Below, piece after piece: positions 8,196 through 16,689 of a stretch of DNA of 64,000 nt. The stretch spans positions 5,449 through 69,448 of the forward strand of contig CBFDCQ010000008.1 in assembly GCA_965603355.1 (NCBI GenBank), written 5' to 3'. The notes beneath the pieces were generated by a model. That model worked only from the letters and a program-made list of their open reading frames with translations, was not told the origin of the DNA and did not search any database. The stretch comes from CBFDCQ01 sp965603355. GTDB lineage: Bacteria > Hydrogenedentota > CAZGCA01 > CBFDCQ01. Made by a program: the position numbers and the translations under genes. Positions within the stretch are counted from its first letter, which is position 1. The number at the start of each line of letters is the position of its first letter.

Positions 8196-9254
8196 TCAAC
8201 CATCCTTGCGCACCATCGTCATCGTTTCCGAGGGGAGCCTTTCCCCGTCGGTCGTTTGCTGGAGAGACACTTTTCTCAGGTATGAGGCGGCATCTTCCGG
8301 GGCGGTGGGATTTACATAGAATCCGGCACCCCACTCGAACCCGGTGACCTCGACAAGCCTCGGCGTTATCTCAATATGCCAGTGGTAGTACTCGTTGTCG
8401 CGTTCGCGGCAGGGCGAAGTGTGAATCATATAGTTATAAGGAGGTTCAGCGAGCGCTCTGTCGAGCCTGAGAAGCGTCTCACGCATGACGCCCGCCAAGT
8501 CGTCCACCTCTTCCCTGGTTATCTGATCGTAAGAGCTTCTGTGTTTGCGCGGCATCAGCCACACCTCGAAAGGGAACCGAGGTGCGAACGGAACGAACGC
8601 AACAAAACGGTCGCTCATGGCGACTGTTCTGACGCCATAATTGATCTCCTCCCTGACGATATCGCAGAAGACGCACCGTTCCTTAAGGCGGAAGTAGGTT
8701 CTGGCGCCGCGCAACTCCTCAACCACACGTTTTGGGACTATGGGTGTCGCGATAAGTTGGGAATGCGGGTGGCTGAGCGATGCGCCGGCAACCGATCCAC
8801 GGTTCTTGAATATCAGGATGTAGCGGAACCGGTCGTCGCCTCTCAGGTCGAGGGACCGTTCTTTATACACCCACAGCACTTCGGCCAACTGCCTGGCGTC
8901 CATCGCCTCGGTTCGGTCGTCGTGGGACGGCGTGTCTATGATCACCTCATGTGCGCCGATGCCGTTCATCACGTCGTAGATGCCTTGACCGGCTCTATCG
9001 AGTTCGCCCTCGATCTGCAGCGCGGGGAACTTGTTTGGCACAACGCGCGTCCACCATCCTGTGGTGTTGGGCTTGCTGCCGGGTGGGCGGTACGCGGCGA
9101 TTTCCGGAGGAGTCTTGTCTTCGTTGCCGGGACAGAACGGGCACGGGCCGGTCTGGCGGTCCTGCGGGCTCGCTACCATTCTGAGCCGGCGCGCTCGTTC
9201 GGACGCGATGATGATCCATCTGTCAACGACCGGGTCTTTTCTCAGTTGGAGCAT
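8196..9254 (-). CDS. galT: Galactose-1-phosphate uridylyltransferase
   Basis: A 352-residue HIT-superfamily enzyme of the Leloir pathway. It exchanges UMP between UDP-glucose and galactose-1-phosphate. Visible features are the metal-binding pair Cys38 and Cys41 (CPFCPGNE), the VVPNKFPAL block, the catalytic HPH motif at 162-164 (SHPHSQLIATP) and a C-terminal HWHIEITPRL metal/substrate region. An AGGTGG ribosome site precedes the ATG. It sits 11 bp after the PPIase gene in the same gene run. Related ADP-glucose-type GalT-like enzymes look similar, so nucleotide-sugar specificity is not certain. Confidence 0.88.
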   Translation of the reverse strand: MLQLRKDPVVDRWIIIASERARRLRMVASPQDRQTGPCPFCPGNEDKTPPEIAAYRPPGSKPNTTGWWTRVVPNKFPALQIEGELDRAGQGIYDVMNGIGAHEVIIDTPSHDDRTEAMDARQLAEVLWVYKERSLDLRGDDRFRYILIFKNRGSVAGASLSHPHSQLIATPIVPKRVVEELRGARTYFRLKERCVFCDIVREEINYGVRTVAMSDRFVAFVPFAPRFPFEVWLMPRKHRSSYDQITREEVDDLAGVMRETLLRLDRALAEPPYNYMIHTSPCRERDNEYYHWHIEITPRLVEVTGFEWGAGFYVNPTAPEDAASYLRKVSLQQTTDGERLPSETMTMVRKDG

Positions 9255-9265
9255 GCGTGGTCCAC

Positions 9266-9691
9266 CTACTGTTCACCGACGGGCCCTCTTCTCTCGATCA
9301 ACTGTACGATATGGTACCCGTACATCGTCTCGACTACGTCGCTTACGTCGCCTTCCTCCAGGAACGCCACGGCCTCGCCGTACTGCTTGTCAAAGTCGTC
9401 GGTCTCGAGAAAGCCCAGGTCGCCGCCCAGCCGGGCGGTCATAGCGTCCTCTGAGTACTGCTTGGCAAGTGCGGCGAAGTCCTCTCCCGCTACAATGCGA
9501 TCGTGAATTTCCTTTATCCTCTGGAGCGCTTGCGCAGTCTTGACCGGATCGTTGCGGTCGGTCATGATGAGGATGTGGCGCGTCCGGACCTCGGGACGCC
9601 GCTGCTGGCGGACCGCTTGCCGGTGACTCATGTAGATGGATACCGCAAAGATGAGGATTACTATTCCTGCAATTATCAGATTCCTTTTCAT
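9266..9691 (-). CDS. Membrane-anchored parvulin-type peptidyl-prolyl isomerase
   Basis: I start this at the ATG at 9691, which begins a hydrophobic anchor (MKRNLIIAGIVILIFAVSIYM) after an AGGAGG-like site. An upstream in-frame start would add 43 implausible residues. The 141-residue product has one N-terminal membrane segment, then a PpiC/SurA rotamase domain at about 40-135: RTRHILI, FAALAKQYSED, GGDLGFLE and YGYHIVQLIE. It probably catalyses proline isomerisation or assists folding of exported proteins at the outer face of the inner membrane. It sits between gspF-like and galT, with no specific partner evident. Confidence 0.85.
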   Translation of the reverse strand: MKRNLIIAGIVILIFAVSIYMSHRQAVRQQRRPEVRTRHILIMTDRNDPVKTAQALQRIKEIHDRIVAGEDFAALAKQYSEDAMTARLGGDLGFLETDDFDKQYGEAVAFLEEGDVSDVVETMYGYHIVQLIERRGPVGEQ

Positions 9692-9740
9692 AATCGCGTC
9701 CCGTTCCTCCTCATTAAGTGAAGTTGTCCAAGAATTCCCG

Positions 9741-10757
9741 TCATACGCCCAGATCGTCGAGCATTGTGCCGTAGAAGTTAACCCAAAAGCCGATGACAAA
9801 GAAGGCGACACGAATAGCAACGGCTAAAATTACGAGCACATAGAGTACTACAACAAGATTGTTCGCTGCCTGCATAGCTTCCGCTTCATGAATGTCCGCC
9901 ACTTTCTGCAGATGTTGGTCAAGTTTGCCGGACTCCTCTCCGGTATGGATCATCTCGCGCGCCATGTCGCTAAGGTAGCGACATGGCGACAAGGCGATGC
10001 TAAGAGACTCACCAGCTTGTATATCGGGTATGCACCTGACCAGGCTGCGTTCTATATACGGATTGTTGGCTGTGGCGGCGGCTTTGTGTACGGCCTCCGT
10101 TATTGGGACGCCACTCTTAATGAGCAGGCCCAAGGACCTGGCGAACCGCGAGATCGCCAGTTTACGCGTTATTGAGGCCAGCGGCCACATGAACGTGGTG
10201 ATAAGGCCGGATACCCATCCCAGGAGTCCCAACCTTGCCAGCACGACCGCAACCAGCAGCACTACTCCTATAAACAGCAGAAGCTGTGCAATATTCTGGA
10301 GGAAAAGCTGCATGAGCAGGTTGAAGTCCAGACCGTCCGTGGAAGCCTTTCCGAGAGCACCCATGAAGCATATTGTGATGAAGAGGAACAGCAGAAGGCA
10401 GATTGGATAGATCAATTTGCCGATGATTTTTCTGACGAGCGCGGCCATTCGCTCGTAATAGTCCGCGAGGTTCTCGAATATCTCGGCCAGTCTTCCTCCG
10501 ATCTCCCCCGCGCCGACGAGCTCGATAAAGAATTTCGGGAGGTACCGTGACTGTTCGCGTGAAGCTTGCTCGAGCGTCGAACCTCCCTTGATGGAGTCGG
10601 ACATTTGTGACACGACGTTCCTGAGCCGCCAGTTGTGGGTGTTGTTCGTGATGATATCAAGACTTCTCAAGATGGGTATGCCTGCACCGTGAGAGGTGGC
10701 AAGCTGCCGACAGAACACCATCATAGTGCGGAGGTTAAGTTTGGACGAGAAGATCAT
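9741..10757 (-). CDS. GspF/PilC-like type II secretion inner-membrane protein
   Basis: A 338-residue protein with two T2SSF domains. The first spans about residues 10-115 (FCRQLATSHGAGIPILRSL, GEIGGRLAEIFENLADYYE). The second spans about 205-310 (FARSLGLLIKSGVPITEAV, TGEESGKLDQHLQKVADI). Membrane segments lie near 115-137, 155-180 and 310-332. GspF/PilC proteins form the inner-membrane platform that couples the assembly ATPase to pseudopilin or pilin polymerisation. It is somewhat shorter than the usual ~400 residues. No ATPase, pseudopilin, secretin or prepilin peptidase gene is nearby, so it must use partners encoded elsewhere or be a solitary paralogue. Confidence 0.85.
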   Translation of the reverse strand: MIFSSKLNLRTMMVFCRQLATSHGAGIPILRSLDIITNNTHNWRLRNVVSQMSDSIKGGSTLEQASREQSRYLPKFFIELVGAGEIGGRLAEIFENLADYYERMAALVRKIIGKLIYPICLLLFLFITICFMGALGKASTDGLDFNLLMQLFLQNIAQLLLFIGVVLLVAVVLARLGLLGWVSGLITTFMWPLASITRKLAISRFARSLGLLIKSGVPITEAVHKAAATANNPYIERSLVRCIPDIQAGESLSIALSPCRYLSDMAREMIHTGEESGKLDQHLQKVADIHEAEAMQAANNLVVVLYVLVILAVAIRVAFFVIGFWVNFYGTMLDDLGV

Positions 10758-10778
10758 TTGGATACTATTTCGATTCCG

Positions 10779-11678
10779 CTAATTCTCCGGTTTCTGGGAC
10801 TCTTTAACGATCCGGTACGTTGGATAAGCGAAGTTTATGTTCCCGTTCGCCTCAAAATTTTCAAGTATACCGCGCGAGAGATTGTCCTGCATAGTCCTTC
10901 GCTCTCTGGCGCCGGTCAAGTATCTGAGCGTGAGTTTAACCCCGTTGTCGGCTATTGTGACGTAGACAGCGGGGGTGAGCGTGCTGTACTTGATGGCGTA
11001 CTTCTTCCTGAGCTCCTTGAGTCCCGACTTGGCGTGCAGCTGCGCCTCCTGAGCTCCTTCCACGGCGCGGTCGAGCATAATCTGTCTTGCCTTGCGCCAA
11101 TCGCTCTCGAAGGTCACCGTCACGCCCAACTCGTCCCATATGAACGGGAATCCGCTCGTGTAGTTCCATACGGGCTGGCGAAACAGCGTGTTGTTCGGGC
11201 AATGCGCGAGCCGGAACGTGCTCTGTTCGCCGGACACCCACTCGCCGACCTCGAGGAGGGTGGTCTGAAACAACCTGATGTCTATTACGTCCCCGACGAG
11301 ATCTCCGATACGTATTCGGTCACCGACACTGAACGGGCGACGGACCAGGATGAAAAGCCACCCCGCCACCGACAGTATCGCGTCGGCAAGGGCTATGATA
11401 AGACCGGCTGCCGTCACACTCACGATGACCGTCAGATCGATATCCGGTAAGGCTTCGATCCAAATCAGGACAACGGCCAGTAGTGCGACGACCGTGGCGG
11501 CATACGTCGCGGCCTTGCGAGCCCTGTGCCTCCTGTTAACATCCTCGACCTTTCTGCTAATGATGCGAAACGCTATGAGCATGCCCAGGTAGGTGAGGAT
11601 AAGCGCTGCCACGGTACACAGCACTTTCGTCAAGACCACGGCATCAATGCGATCTGCCATATCAGCTAGAAAAGGCAT
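10779..11678 (-). CDS. MscS-family mechanosensitive ion channel
   Basis: A 299-residue small-conductance mechanosensitive channel. Hydrophobic segments near residues 15-38, 57-77 and 84-112 match MscS TM1-TM3, with the pore-lining TM3 in the SVTAAGLIIALADAI region. The cytosolic MscS beta domain follows (RRPFSVGDRIRIGDLVGDVIDI), with the conserved PNN block (HCPNNTLFRQPVWNY). The C-terminal domain is about 70 residues longer than in E. coli MscS after the PNN block and includes a basic ELRKKYAIK helix. Expected role: osmotic release valve in the inner membrane. It is the first gene after a near-consensus promoter and probably heads the six-gene run down to mtnA. Confidence 0.9.
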   Translation of the reverse strand: MPFLADMADRIDAVVLTKVLCTVAALILTYLGMLIAFRIISRKVEDVNRRHRARKAATYAATVVALLAVVLIWIEALPDIDLTVIVSVTAAGLIIALADAILSVAGWLFILVRRPFSVGDRIRIGDLVGDVIDIRLFQTTLLEVGEWVSGEQSTFRLAHCPNNTLFRQPVWNYTSGFPFIWDELGVTVTFESDWRKARQIMLDRAVEGAQEAQLHAKSGLKELRKKYAIKYSTLTPAVYVTIADNGVKLTLRYLTGARERRTMQDNLSRGILENFEANGNINFAYPTYRIVKESQKPEN

Positions 11679-11735
11679 ATTATCCTACCCCTCGGTTCGA
11701 GCAGTAAACACGCACACCACCTTGCGCTCGCGGCG

Positions 11736-11764
11736 ATTATATCACTAGCTTGCGACGTTTTCAA
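11736..11764 (-). promoter_or_regulatory. Predicted sigma-70-type promoter for mscS and downstream genes
   Basis: On the minus strand, TTGAAA (11764-11759) and TATAAT (11741-11736) are spaced by 17 bp. They lie about 60 bp upstream of the mscS ATG. No other strong promoter was seen before mtnA, so transcription of the whole run may start here. Confidence 0.7.
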
Positions 11765-11864
11765 GCGGGAAGGGCTCGTGCGTGGGCTCACTGGTCCGCA
11801 CTCTCACGACAATGCCTCATTTGTCGCCGAAAACGTTCTTACAGTCTACGGCTCCGCTCTTGTC

Positions 11865-11946
11865 GTCGTGCCGGCGAAAGAGGGAATCCACGCTCTTGGA
11901 TGAGCCCTCGGCACGTTTCCTGGATTCCCGCCTGCGCGGGAATGAC
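11865..11946. repeat. Inverted-repeat element with a dRS3-like arm
   Basis: Arms 11865-11890 and 11921-11946 match as reverse complements at about 20 of 26 positions and enclose a 30-bp centre. The right arm contains ATTCCC-N8-GGGAAT, the pattern of the dRS3 repeat of Neisseria and of similar small repeats in many bacteria. The left arm is more degenerate. It looks like an old non-coding miniature element with no gene inside. Confidence 0.55.
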
Positions 11947-12041
11947 GCTTGGAAGGGAAACTGGGAGCATAAATGACTATCCAGTGCGGGGTCGCGGCGC
12001 AGTATCTGTGAGCAAAGCGCGAGAATTGCAGAAGAAAGGGC

Positions 12042-12079
12042 TTGACAAATCCACGCAATTGTGTTACTGTATTAATACA
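12042..12079 (+). promoter_or_regulatory. Promoter and likely GntR operator of the ABC exporter operon
   Basis: TTGACA (12042-12047) and TACTGT (12065-12070) are 17 bp apart. The perfect palindrome TGTATTAATACA (12068-12079) overlaps the -10 box and the likely start point. It lies 43 bp before the GntR gene, as expected for autoregulation by a YtrA-type dimer. The promoter is clear, and assignment of the palindrome to this GntR is an inference from position. Confidence 0.7.
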
Positions 12080-12122
12080 ATCGGTGCGTTCGGGCAATTA
12101 GCAGTGATAGGAGAGGGCACGA

Positions 12123-12518
12123 ATGCGGTTGCACATCTCGTTGGACGACGGCGTGCCGATCTATCTTCAAATCGTGAACCAGATCAAGTACCTGGTGGCT
12201 TCCGGACGTCTGGGCCCGGGCGATGAGCTGCCTCCTATTCGTGTGCTTGCCGAACAGCTTCTTATCAATCCGAACACGGTGGCGCGCGCTTACAGGGAGC
12301 TTGAGACGGCCGGTATACTGACCAAGCGGCGCGGCGCCGGCACGTATGTCTCGGACAAGGGGTCTCCGCTGACTCGGCGGGAGCGTGCCCGCATCCTCGA
12401 GGGCCGCGCGGACGCGCTGCTGGTTGAGGCGCAGCAGTTGAATTTCGATCTTGAAGAGCTCACCCAGCTCATCCGGAAACGCGCTCAGCAGTTCACGAAG
12501 GAGGACCGGAAACGATGA
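12123..12518 (+). CDS. GntR-family regulator, YtrA subfamily
   Basis: A 131-residue protein with an N-terminal winged helix-turn-helix (YLQIVNQIKYLVASGRLGPGDELPPIRVLAEQL, then INPNTVARAYRELE) and the wing motif RRGAGTYVS. The short ~50-residue helical C-terminal tail, without a ligand-binding domain, is typical of YtrA regulators, which repress adjacent ABC exporter genes. An AGGAGA ribosome site precedes the ATG. The gene overlaps the ATPase gene by four bases (ATGA), indicating translational coupling. The palindrome in its promoter is the likely operator, and the inducer is unknown. Confidence 0.92.
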   Translation: MRLHISLDDGVPIYLQIVNQIKYLVASGRLGPGDELPPIRVLAEQLLINPNTVARAYRELETAGILTKRRGAGTYVSDKGSPLTRRERARILEGRADALLVEAQQLNFDLEELTQLIRKRAQQFTKEDRKR

Positions 12519-13435
12519 GCAGCAGCGATAAGTCAGAGCATCCTGTGCAGGTTGAGGGACTCACTCGGCGTTTTGGGAAGACCGTTGCGCTGGACAATGT
12601 AGATCTCGCAGTGCGGCGTGGGTTGGTCTTCGGGCTCGTGGGCGAGAACGGTGCCGGCAAGACGACGCTTATCAAACACCTTCTGGGTCTGCTGAAGCCG
12701 CAGACGGGCAAAGTGCGCGTGTTCGGTCTCGACCCGATAGAGAAGCCTGAGGAGGTGCTCGGCGAGATAGGCTACCTGTCGGAGAACCGCGATCTGCCGA
12801 CCTGGATGCGTGTGCGCGAGTTGATGCTTTACACGCAGGCTTTCTACCCCAAGTGGGACGAGGCGTTCGCTGAGGATCTGCGGGAGACTTTCGAGCTTGA
12901 CCCGTCGGCAAGGATCAGGAGCCTGAGCCGTGGTCAGCGCGCGAAGGCGGGACTGTTGGTTGCGCTGGCGCACCGGCCGGCCTTGCTTCTGCTCGACGAG
13001 CCGTCTTCCGGCCTTGATCCGGTGGTACGCCGCGATATCCTGACAGCGATCATACGCACCGTAGCGGAGGAGGGACGGACGGTGCTGTTCTCGTCGCACC
13101 TGCTCGACGAGGTGGAACGCGTTGCCGATCACGTGGCGATGATTCACAAGGGCAAGATAACCTTGTCGGCGCCGCTGGATGAGATTAAGGAACGGCACTG
13201 CCGAATCACGCTTCGATTCTCGGAGTCGCGGACTGCGCCGCCCGAGTTGGCGGGCGCGCTGTGGTGGGAAGGCCGGGGGCAGGAGTGGACGGCGGTATGC
13301 GACGGTCGCTTGGACGCTCTCAAGCAGCAAGCGGCCGAGATGAGCGCCGAGGTGGTGGAGGAAGGCGTTCCGACACTTGAGGAGATCTTTGTGGGACGCG
13401 TCAAAACCGGGCGAGCCGCGTCGAGGGAGGTCTGA
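12515..13435 (+). CDS. ABC transporter ATP-binding protein (YtrB-like)
   Basis: A 306-residue ABC ATPase. Walker A is GENGAGKTTLIKHLLG (residues ~47-62), the signature is LSRGQRAKAGLLVALA, Walker B is LLLLDEPSSGLDP, and the switch His lies in FSSHLLDEVERVADH. The last ~80 residues form the extra domain common to drug- and antibiotic-export ATPases. It pairs with the polytopic permease 3 bp downstream and is coupled to the GntR gene upstream. The layout matches ytrGABC-type systems that respond to cell-envelope stress or antibiotics. The exported compound is not predictable from sequence. Confidence 0.92.
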   Translation: MSSSDKSEHPVQVEGLTRRFGKTVALDNVDLAVRRGLVFGLVGENGAGKTTLIKHLLGLLKPQTGKVRVFGLDPIEKPEEVLGEIGYLSENRDLPTWMRVRELMLYTQAFYPKWDEAFAEDLRETFELDPSARIRSLSRGQRAKAGLLVALAHRPALLLLDEPSSGLDPVVRRDILTAIIRTVAEEGRTVLFSSHLLDEVERVADHVAMIHKGKITLSAPLDEIKERHCRITLRFSESRTAPPELAGALWWEGRGQEWTAVCDGRLDALKQQAAEMSAEVVEEGVPTLEEIFVGRVKTGRAASREV

Positions 13436-13438
13436 CGG

Positions 13439-15073
13439 ATGCGTTCACCTGTTCAGGCGCTGCTCTGGGAGCAGTGGCGGCGACTCCGCTGGCCGATGGT
13501 GTTCGCTCTTGTCCTCATGATGTCCGCTTTCATGCTGCATAACACCCCCAGCAAAAGGTTAGCGCTCATTGACGATCCGGACCTCGTGATGAGTTGCTTT
13601 ATGATGATTCTGTGCATCGGTGTCTTTGTCGCATTTCTACTATGTTCGCACTCGGAGGCGAATGATTTACGACTCACGTTGCCGTCGCGTTTTTACACGC
13701 TGCCGGTGAAGACGCACGTGCTGGTGAACTGCGAGCTGCTTTTCCGGGTAGTTGCCGTAGGTTTGCTCAGTTTCACTATGGTTGGCACACGCTATTTGCT
13801 ATTCCACGATTTGCTATTCTACGATGAGTTCTTCATGGACGCGAGTCTGGTGTGGAAAGTGCCTTTGTTTCTTATGTGTTTGTTGGCGTTCCTTCAGGGA
13901 GTCTGCTTGTGCCCGAAAGGGCCGTGGCTTCTGGCGGCGGTTGTGTCAGTCGCGCTGCTCCTGACACGGACCTGGCGGATCATTGCCGGGCCGCTCTTCG
14001 ACGTGAACTGGGAAGCCACCAACTTATTTGCGATCGGGATACTGGCTTTGTTCGCGGGCGCGGGATACGTGATCGCGCTCGGCGGTGTCAGGCTTGACCG
14101 CTGCGGGGCTTGGATGGGTATCCGAAAACGTCTTGGGCAGATCCTGCGCGTGGGTACGGGGCGCCAGAAACGTTTCTCCTCGCCGGCACATGCCCAACTG
14201 TGGTTCGAGTGGAGGAGGAAAGCTAAGTATGTTCCCATGGTGGCGATAGCTTCTGCAACGCTATGGTTCCTTGTCTACAGGTACCTGCTGTTTCATGAGT
14301 TGTCGGCCGGGAGAATCGCTGCGTGGGAGAGTGCTAGGGAAGAGATGTTGATCCTGATCGTCGGTGGAGGTTTATTCGTATGCCCTCTGGTGGCGGCGTT
14401 CGTTGTGGGAATGCTCATTCCCGCTCAGGACCATCGCGATCACACCTCCGGTTTCTCGTGCTTCATCATGACCAGGCCGATGCGCACGAAAGAGTTGGCT
14501 ACCGCCCGGTTGAAGATGGGTGCGCTCAGCCTGGGGTTGACATACGTGTTCGTCTCTCTGATTCTGATGGTGCTTCTTGGATTGCCGGCGTTCCTGCAGG
14601 CGCTGAAGTTCTCCTGGGATGAGCTCGTGCAGGCGGGCACTCCCGAGCAGCCCTTTCTGCCGATCGTTATGGTTTTGGGGAGCTTTGCGCTGGCGTGGAC
14701 GCTGCTGTGGTTGAGTTTGCCCCTATTGGGCGCACTGTTACTGTATGGCGTGATTGTCTGGGTGGTATCCATGCTGCCCCCGATCGGTGGCGCGAGCGTC
14801 CTGTGGTGGGTACCGGCGATTCTTCTGGTTGGAGTAGCCGCGCTTGTCCGTATGGCCGGTCGGCGCACGCTGCTCACGGTGCGCGATCTCCCCGTCGTTG
14901 CGGTCCTGGGGCTCATCAGCGCCTGTGTCATGCTCGTGTTGTTGTGGGCTTCAGATTGGCCCTCCCATGAGCTGGGTCCTGCGGGCGTGGCATCGCGCGT
15001 AGCTGTCTCGTTGATTCCTGCTGTTGCATTCATCTGGGAGCCGCTGAAATTGCACTGGTTCCGCCACCGTTGA
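13439..15073 (+). CDS. ABC transporter permease, polytopic
   Basis: A 544-residue integral membrane protein with about 12 hydrophobic segments, for example near residues 18-34, 53-72, 99-115, 136-151 and many after 250. Polar loops hold a few aromatic-rich stretches. The ATPase gene ends 3 bp upstream. Length and topology fit ABC-2-type permeases that act as homodimers or fused halves with a YtrB-like ATPase. A basic cytoplasmic middle (RKRLGQILRVGTGRQKR, then WFEWRRKAK) separates two similar halves that both contain an LWEQWRRLR- or LWFEWRRK-like motif, suggesting internal duplication. Substrate unknown. Confidence 0.85.
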   Translation: MRSPVQALLWEQWRRLRWPMVFALVLMMSAFMLHNTPSKRLALIDDPDLVMSCFMMILCIGVFVAFLLCSHSEANDLRLTLPSRFYTLPVKTHVLVNCELLFRVVAVGLLSFTMVGTRYLLFHDLLFYDEFFMDASLVWKVPLFLMCLLAFLQGVCLCPKGPWLLAAVVSVALLLTRTWRIIAGPLFDVNWEATNLFAIGILALFAGAGYVIALGGVRLDRCGAWMGIRKRLGQILRVGTGRQKRFSSPAHAQLWFEWRRKAKYVPMVAIASATLWFLVYRYLLFHELSAGRIAAWESAREEMLILIVGGGLFVCPLVAAFVVGMLIPAQDHRDHTSGFSCFIMTRPMRTKELATARLKMGALSLGLTYVFVSLILMVLLGLPAFLQALKFSWDELVQAGTPEQPFLPIVMVLGSFALAWTLLWLSLPLLGALLLYGVIVWVVSMLPPIGGASVLWWVPAILLVGVAALVRMAGRRTLLTVRDLPVVAVLGLISACVMLVLLWASDWPSHELGPAGVASRVAVSLIPAVAFIWEPLKLHWFRHR

Positions 15074-15199
15074 GCCGTACCGTCACATAGAAGCTCTATT
15101 TACTGGCCTGTCTTTTGCCTGTCCCAATACTCCTCAATGGCGAGACTCCACGTAAGGAGAAAGAGGAAATGCCTGAGCTGATCCTTAGGGTACAGTTTC

Positions 15200-15228
15200 T
15201 TGACAAAATTGGAGAGGCGATTTATACT
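15200..15228 (+). promoter_or_regulatory. Predicted promoter for the DUF1015-hflX-NUDIX genes
   Basis: TTGACA (15200-15205) and TATACT (15223-15228) are spaced by 17 bp. They lie about 90 bp before the GTG start of the DUF1015 gene. No terminator or second promoter was seen between the three downstream genes. Confidence 0.7.
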
Positions 15229-15317
15229 CTTTCGAAAGGGTGGGGGGAAGATCCAGTACAATATCCTATTGCGGTCGGCCGGATATAGACGAATAATCCC
15301 GTAAAGGAGCAGGGTCT

Positions 15318-16634
15318 GTGGCGGGAGTCAAGCCGTTTAGAGGAGTAAGGTACAATCCTGAAGTCGTGAGCGACCTGTCGCTGGTGACGACGCCGCCTTT
15401 TGACGTCATTTCCCCTGACCAGAAACGCGCCTACCACGAGCGTCATCCGAAAAATGTCATACGGTTGAATCTCGGCGAGAGTGTGCCCGGGGATGACGAG
15501 AAGAACAACTGGTACAAGCGGGCATCGGACTATCTGAACGGGTGGCTCGAGGAAGGTACGCTGGTGCAGGATGAGGAAGAGTCGTTCTACCTGTTGAGGC
15601 GTGACTATGTCGGCAGGTGGGGGGGTGTGCATGTCAGGCACGGGTTCAGCGCGCTGGTGAGGATCGAGGACCCGGAAAAGCGCCTGATTTTGGGCCATGA
15701 GCTGACGTTCGATGACGTGATCGTGGACAGGCTGAGGCTGATCGAGGCCACGCGAGCGAACGTGTGTCCGATATTTGCTCTTTACTCGGACCCGGATGGC
15801 GAGGTTATCAGCGCGATCAAGTCGAGCGTCCGGGAACCGCTGGCGACCATGTCGCTGGAGGACGGTTCGCTGGATACGTTGTGGCGCTGCGCGGACGCGG
15901 AGATGTTCCGTTTCGTCGGCGAGAAGATTAAGGACAAGGTCATCTTCATCGCGGACGGGCACCATCGTTACGCCACGTCGCGGCTGTACCGCAACGAGAT
16001 GCGTCGTGACGATGGAAAGAACACGGGTTCGGAACCGTACGATTATGTGTTGATGACACTGGTGGCGCTCGAGGACGAGGGGTTGGCGATATACCCGCCG
16101 CACCGTCTTATCAGCGGGTTGCGCAACTTCGACGGAGCGGCTTTCCTGGACGAGCTGGAGGAGTATTTCGACGTTGTCCCCGTGGTTCACCATGGAACGT
16201 TGTCGGAGCAGGTAGATAACCTGGTACGGCTGATGGATGGCAATGTGGGGAAGGAGCGGAGTTTCGGTGTGCTGCTGAAGGACACGGCACCGCGGCTTCT
16301 CATGCTGAAGCATGAAATAGACGCTCATCCTTGGTTCAGCTCGATCCGCGACAGCGTGCGGAACGAACTCGACGTTCCAATCCTTCACAGGCTGGTAATT
16401 GAGGGTATGCTCGACGTCAGCGCCACGTGCGACAGGCATGTGCGGTACAACCCGGACGAGCAGGACGCAGCCGAGCTTGTCCAGTCGGGTGAGGTACAGG
16501 TGGCTCTTCTTATTAACCCGCCGACACGTGAAGACGTACAACGGGTCTCTCATGGCGGCGAGCTTATGCCTCACAAATCGACCTACTTCTATCCCAAACT
16601 CCTGACCGGTCTCGTGATGAACAAGATGTACTGA
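15318..16634 (+). CDS. DUF1015 family protein
   Basis: A 438-residue cytoplasmic protein starting at GTG with an AAGGAG site nine bases upstream. Recognisable DUF1015 blocks are FRGVRYNPEVVSDLSLVTTPPFDVIS at the N-terminus, then YLLRRDYVGRW, and the strongly conserved DGHHRYATS near residue 217, which resembles motifs of ParB/sulfiredoxin-like nucleotide-using folds. The C-terminus shows the usual PHKSTYFYPKLLTGLVM end. Biochemical function is not established for this lineage. The family is often found near serine or one-carbon metabolism genes in anaerobes, but here it precedes hflX. I assign no reaction. Confidence 0.9.
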   Translation: MAGVKPFRGVRYNPEVVSDLSLVTTPPFDVISPDQKRAYHERHPKNVIRLNLGESVPGDDEKNNWYKRASDYLNGWLEEGTLVQDEEESFYLLRRDYVGRWGGVHVRHGFSALVRIEDPEKRLILGHELTFDDVIVDRLRLIEATRANVCPIFALYSDPDGEVISAIKSSVREPLATMSLEDGSLDTLWRCADAEMFRFVGEKIKDKVIFIADGHHRYATSRLYRNEMRRDDGKNTGSEPYDYVLMTLVALEDEGLAIYPPHRLISGLRNFDGAAFLDELEEYFDVVPVVHHGTLSEQVDNLVRLMDGNVGKERSFGVLLKDTAPRLLMLKHEIDAHPWFSSIRDSVRNELDVPILHRLVIEGMLDVSATCDRHVRYNPDEQDAAELVQSGEVQVALLINPPTREDVQRVSHGGELMPHKSTYFYPKLLTGLVMNKMY

Positions 16635-16689
16635 GACTTCCGGTGAACTCCGCGCCGTCACGGCGAGAAAGGTTGGTGGAACGGCTTAC

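Noticed and set aside
15222..16661. A 479-codon minus-strand open frame opposite the DUF1015 gene
   Set aside because: Antisense shadow of DUF1015 caused by GC-biased third positions; no ribosome site or domain.
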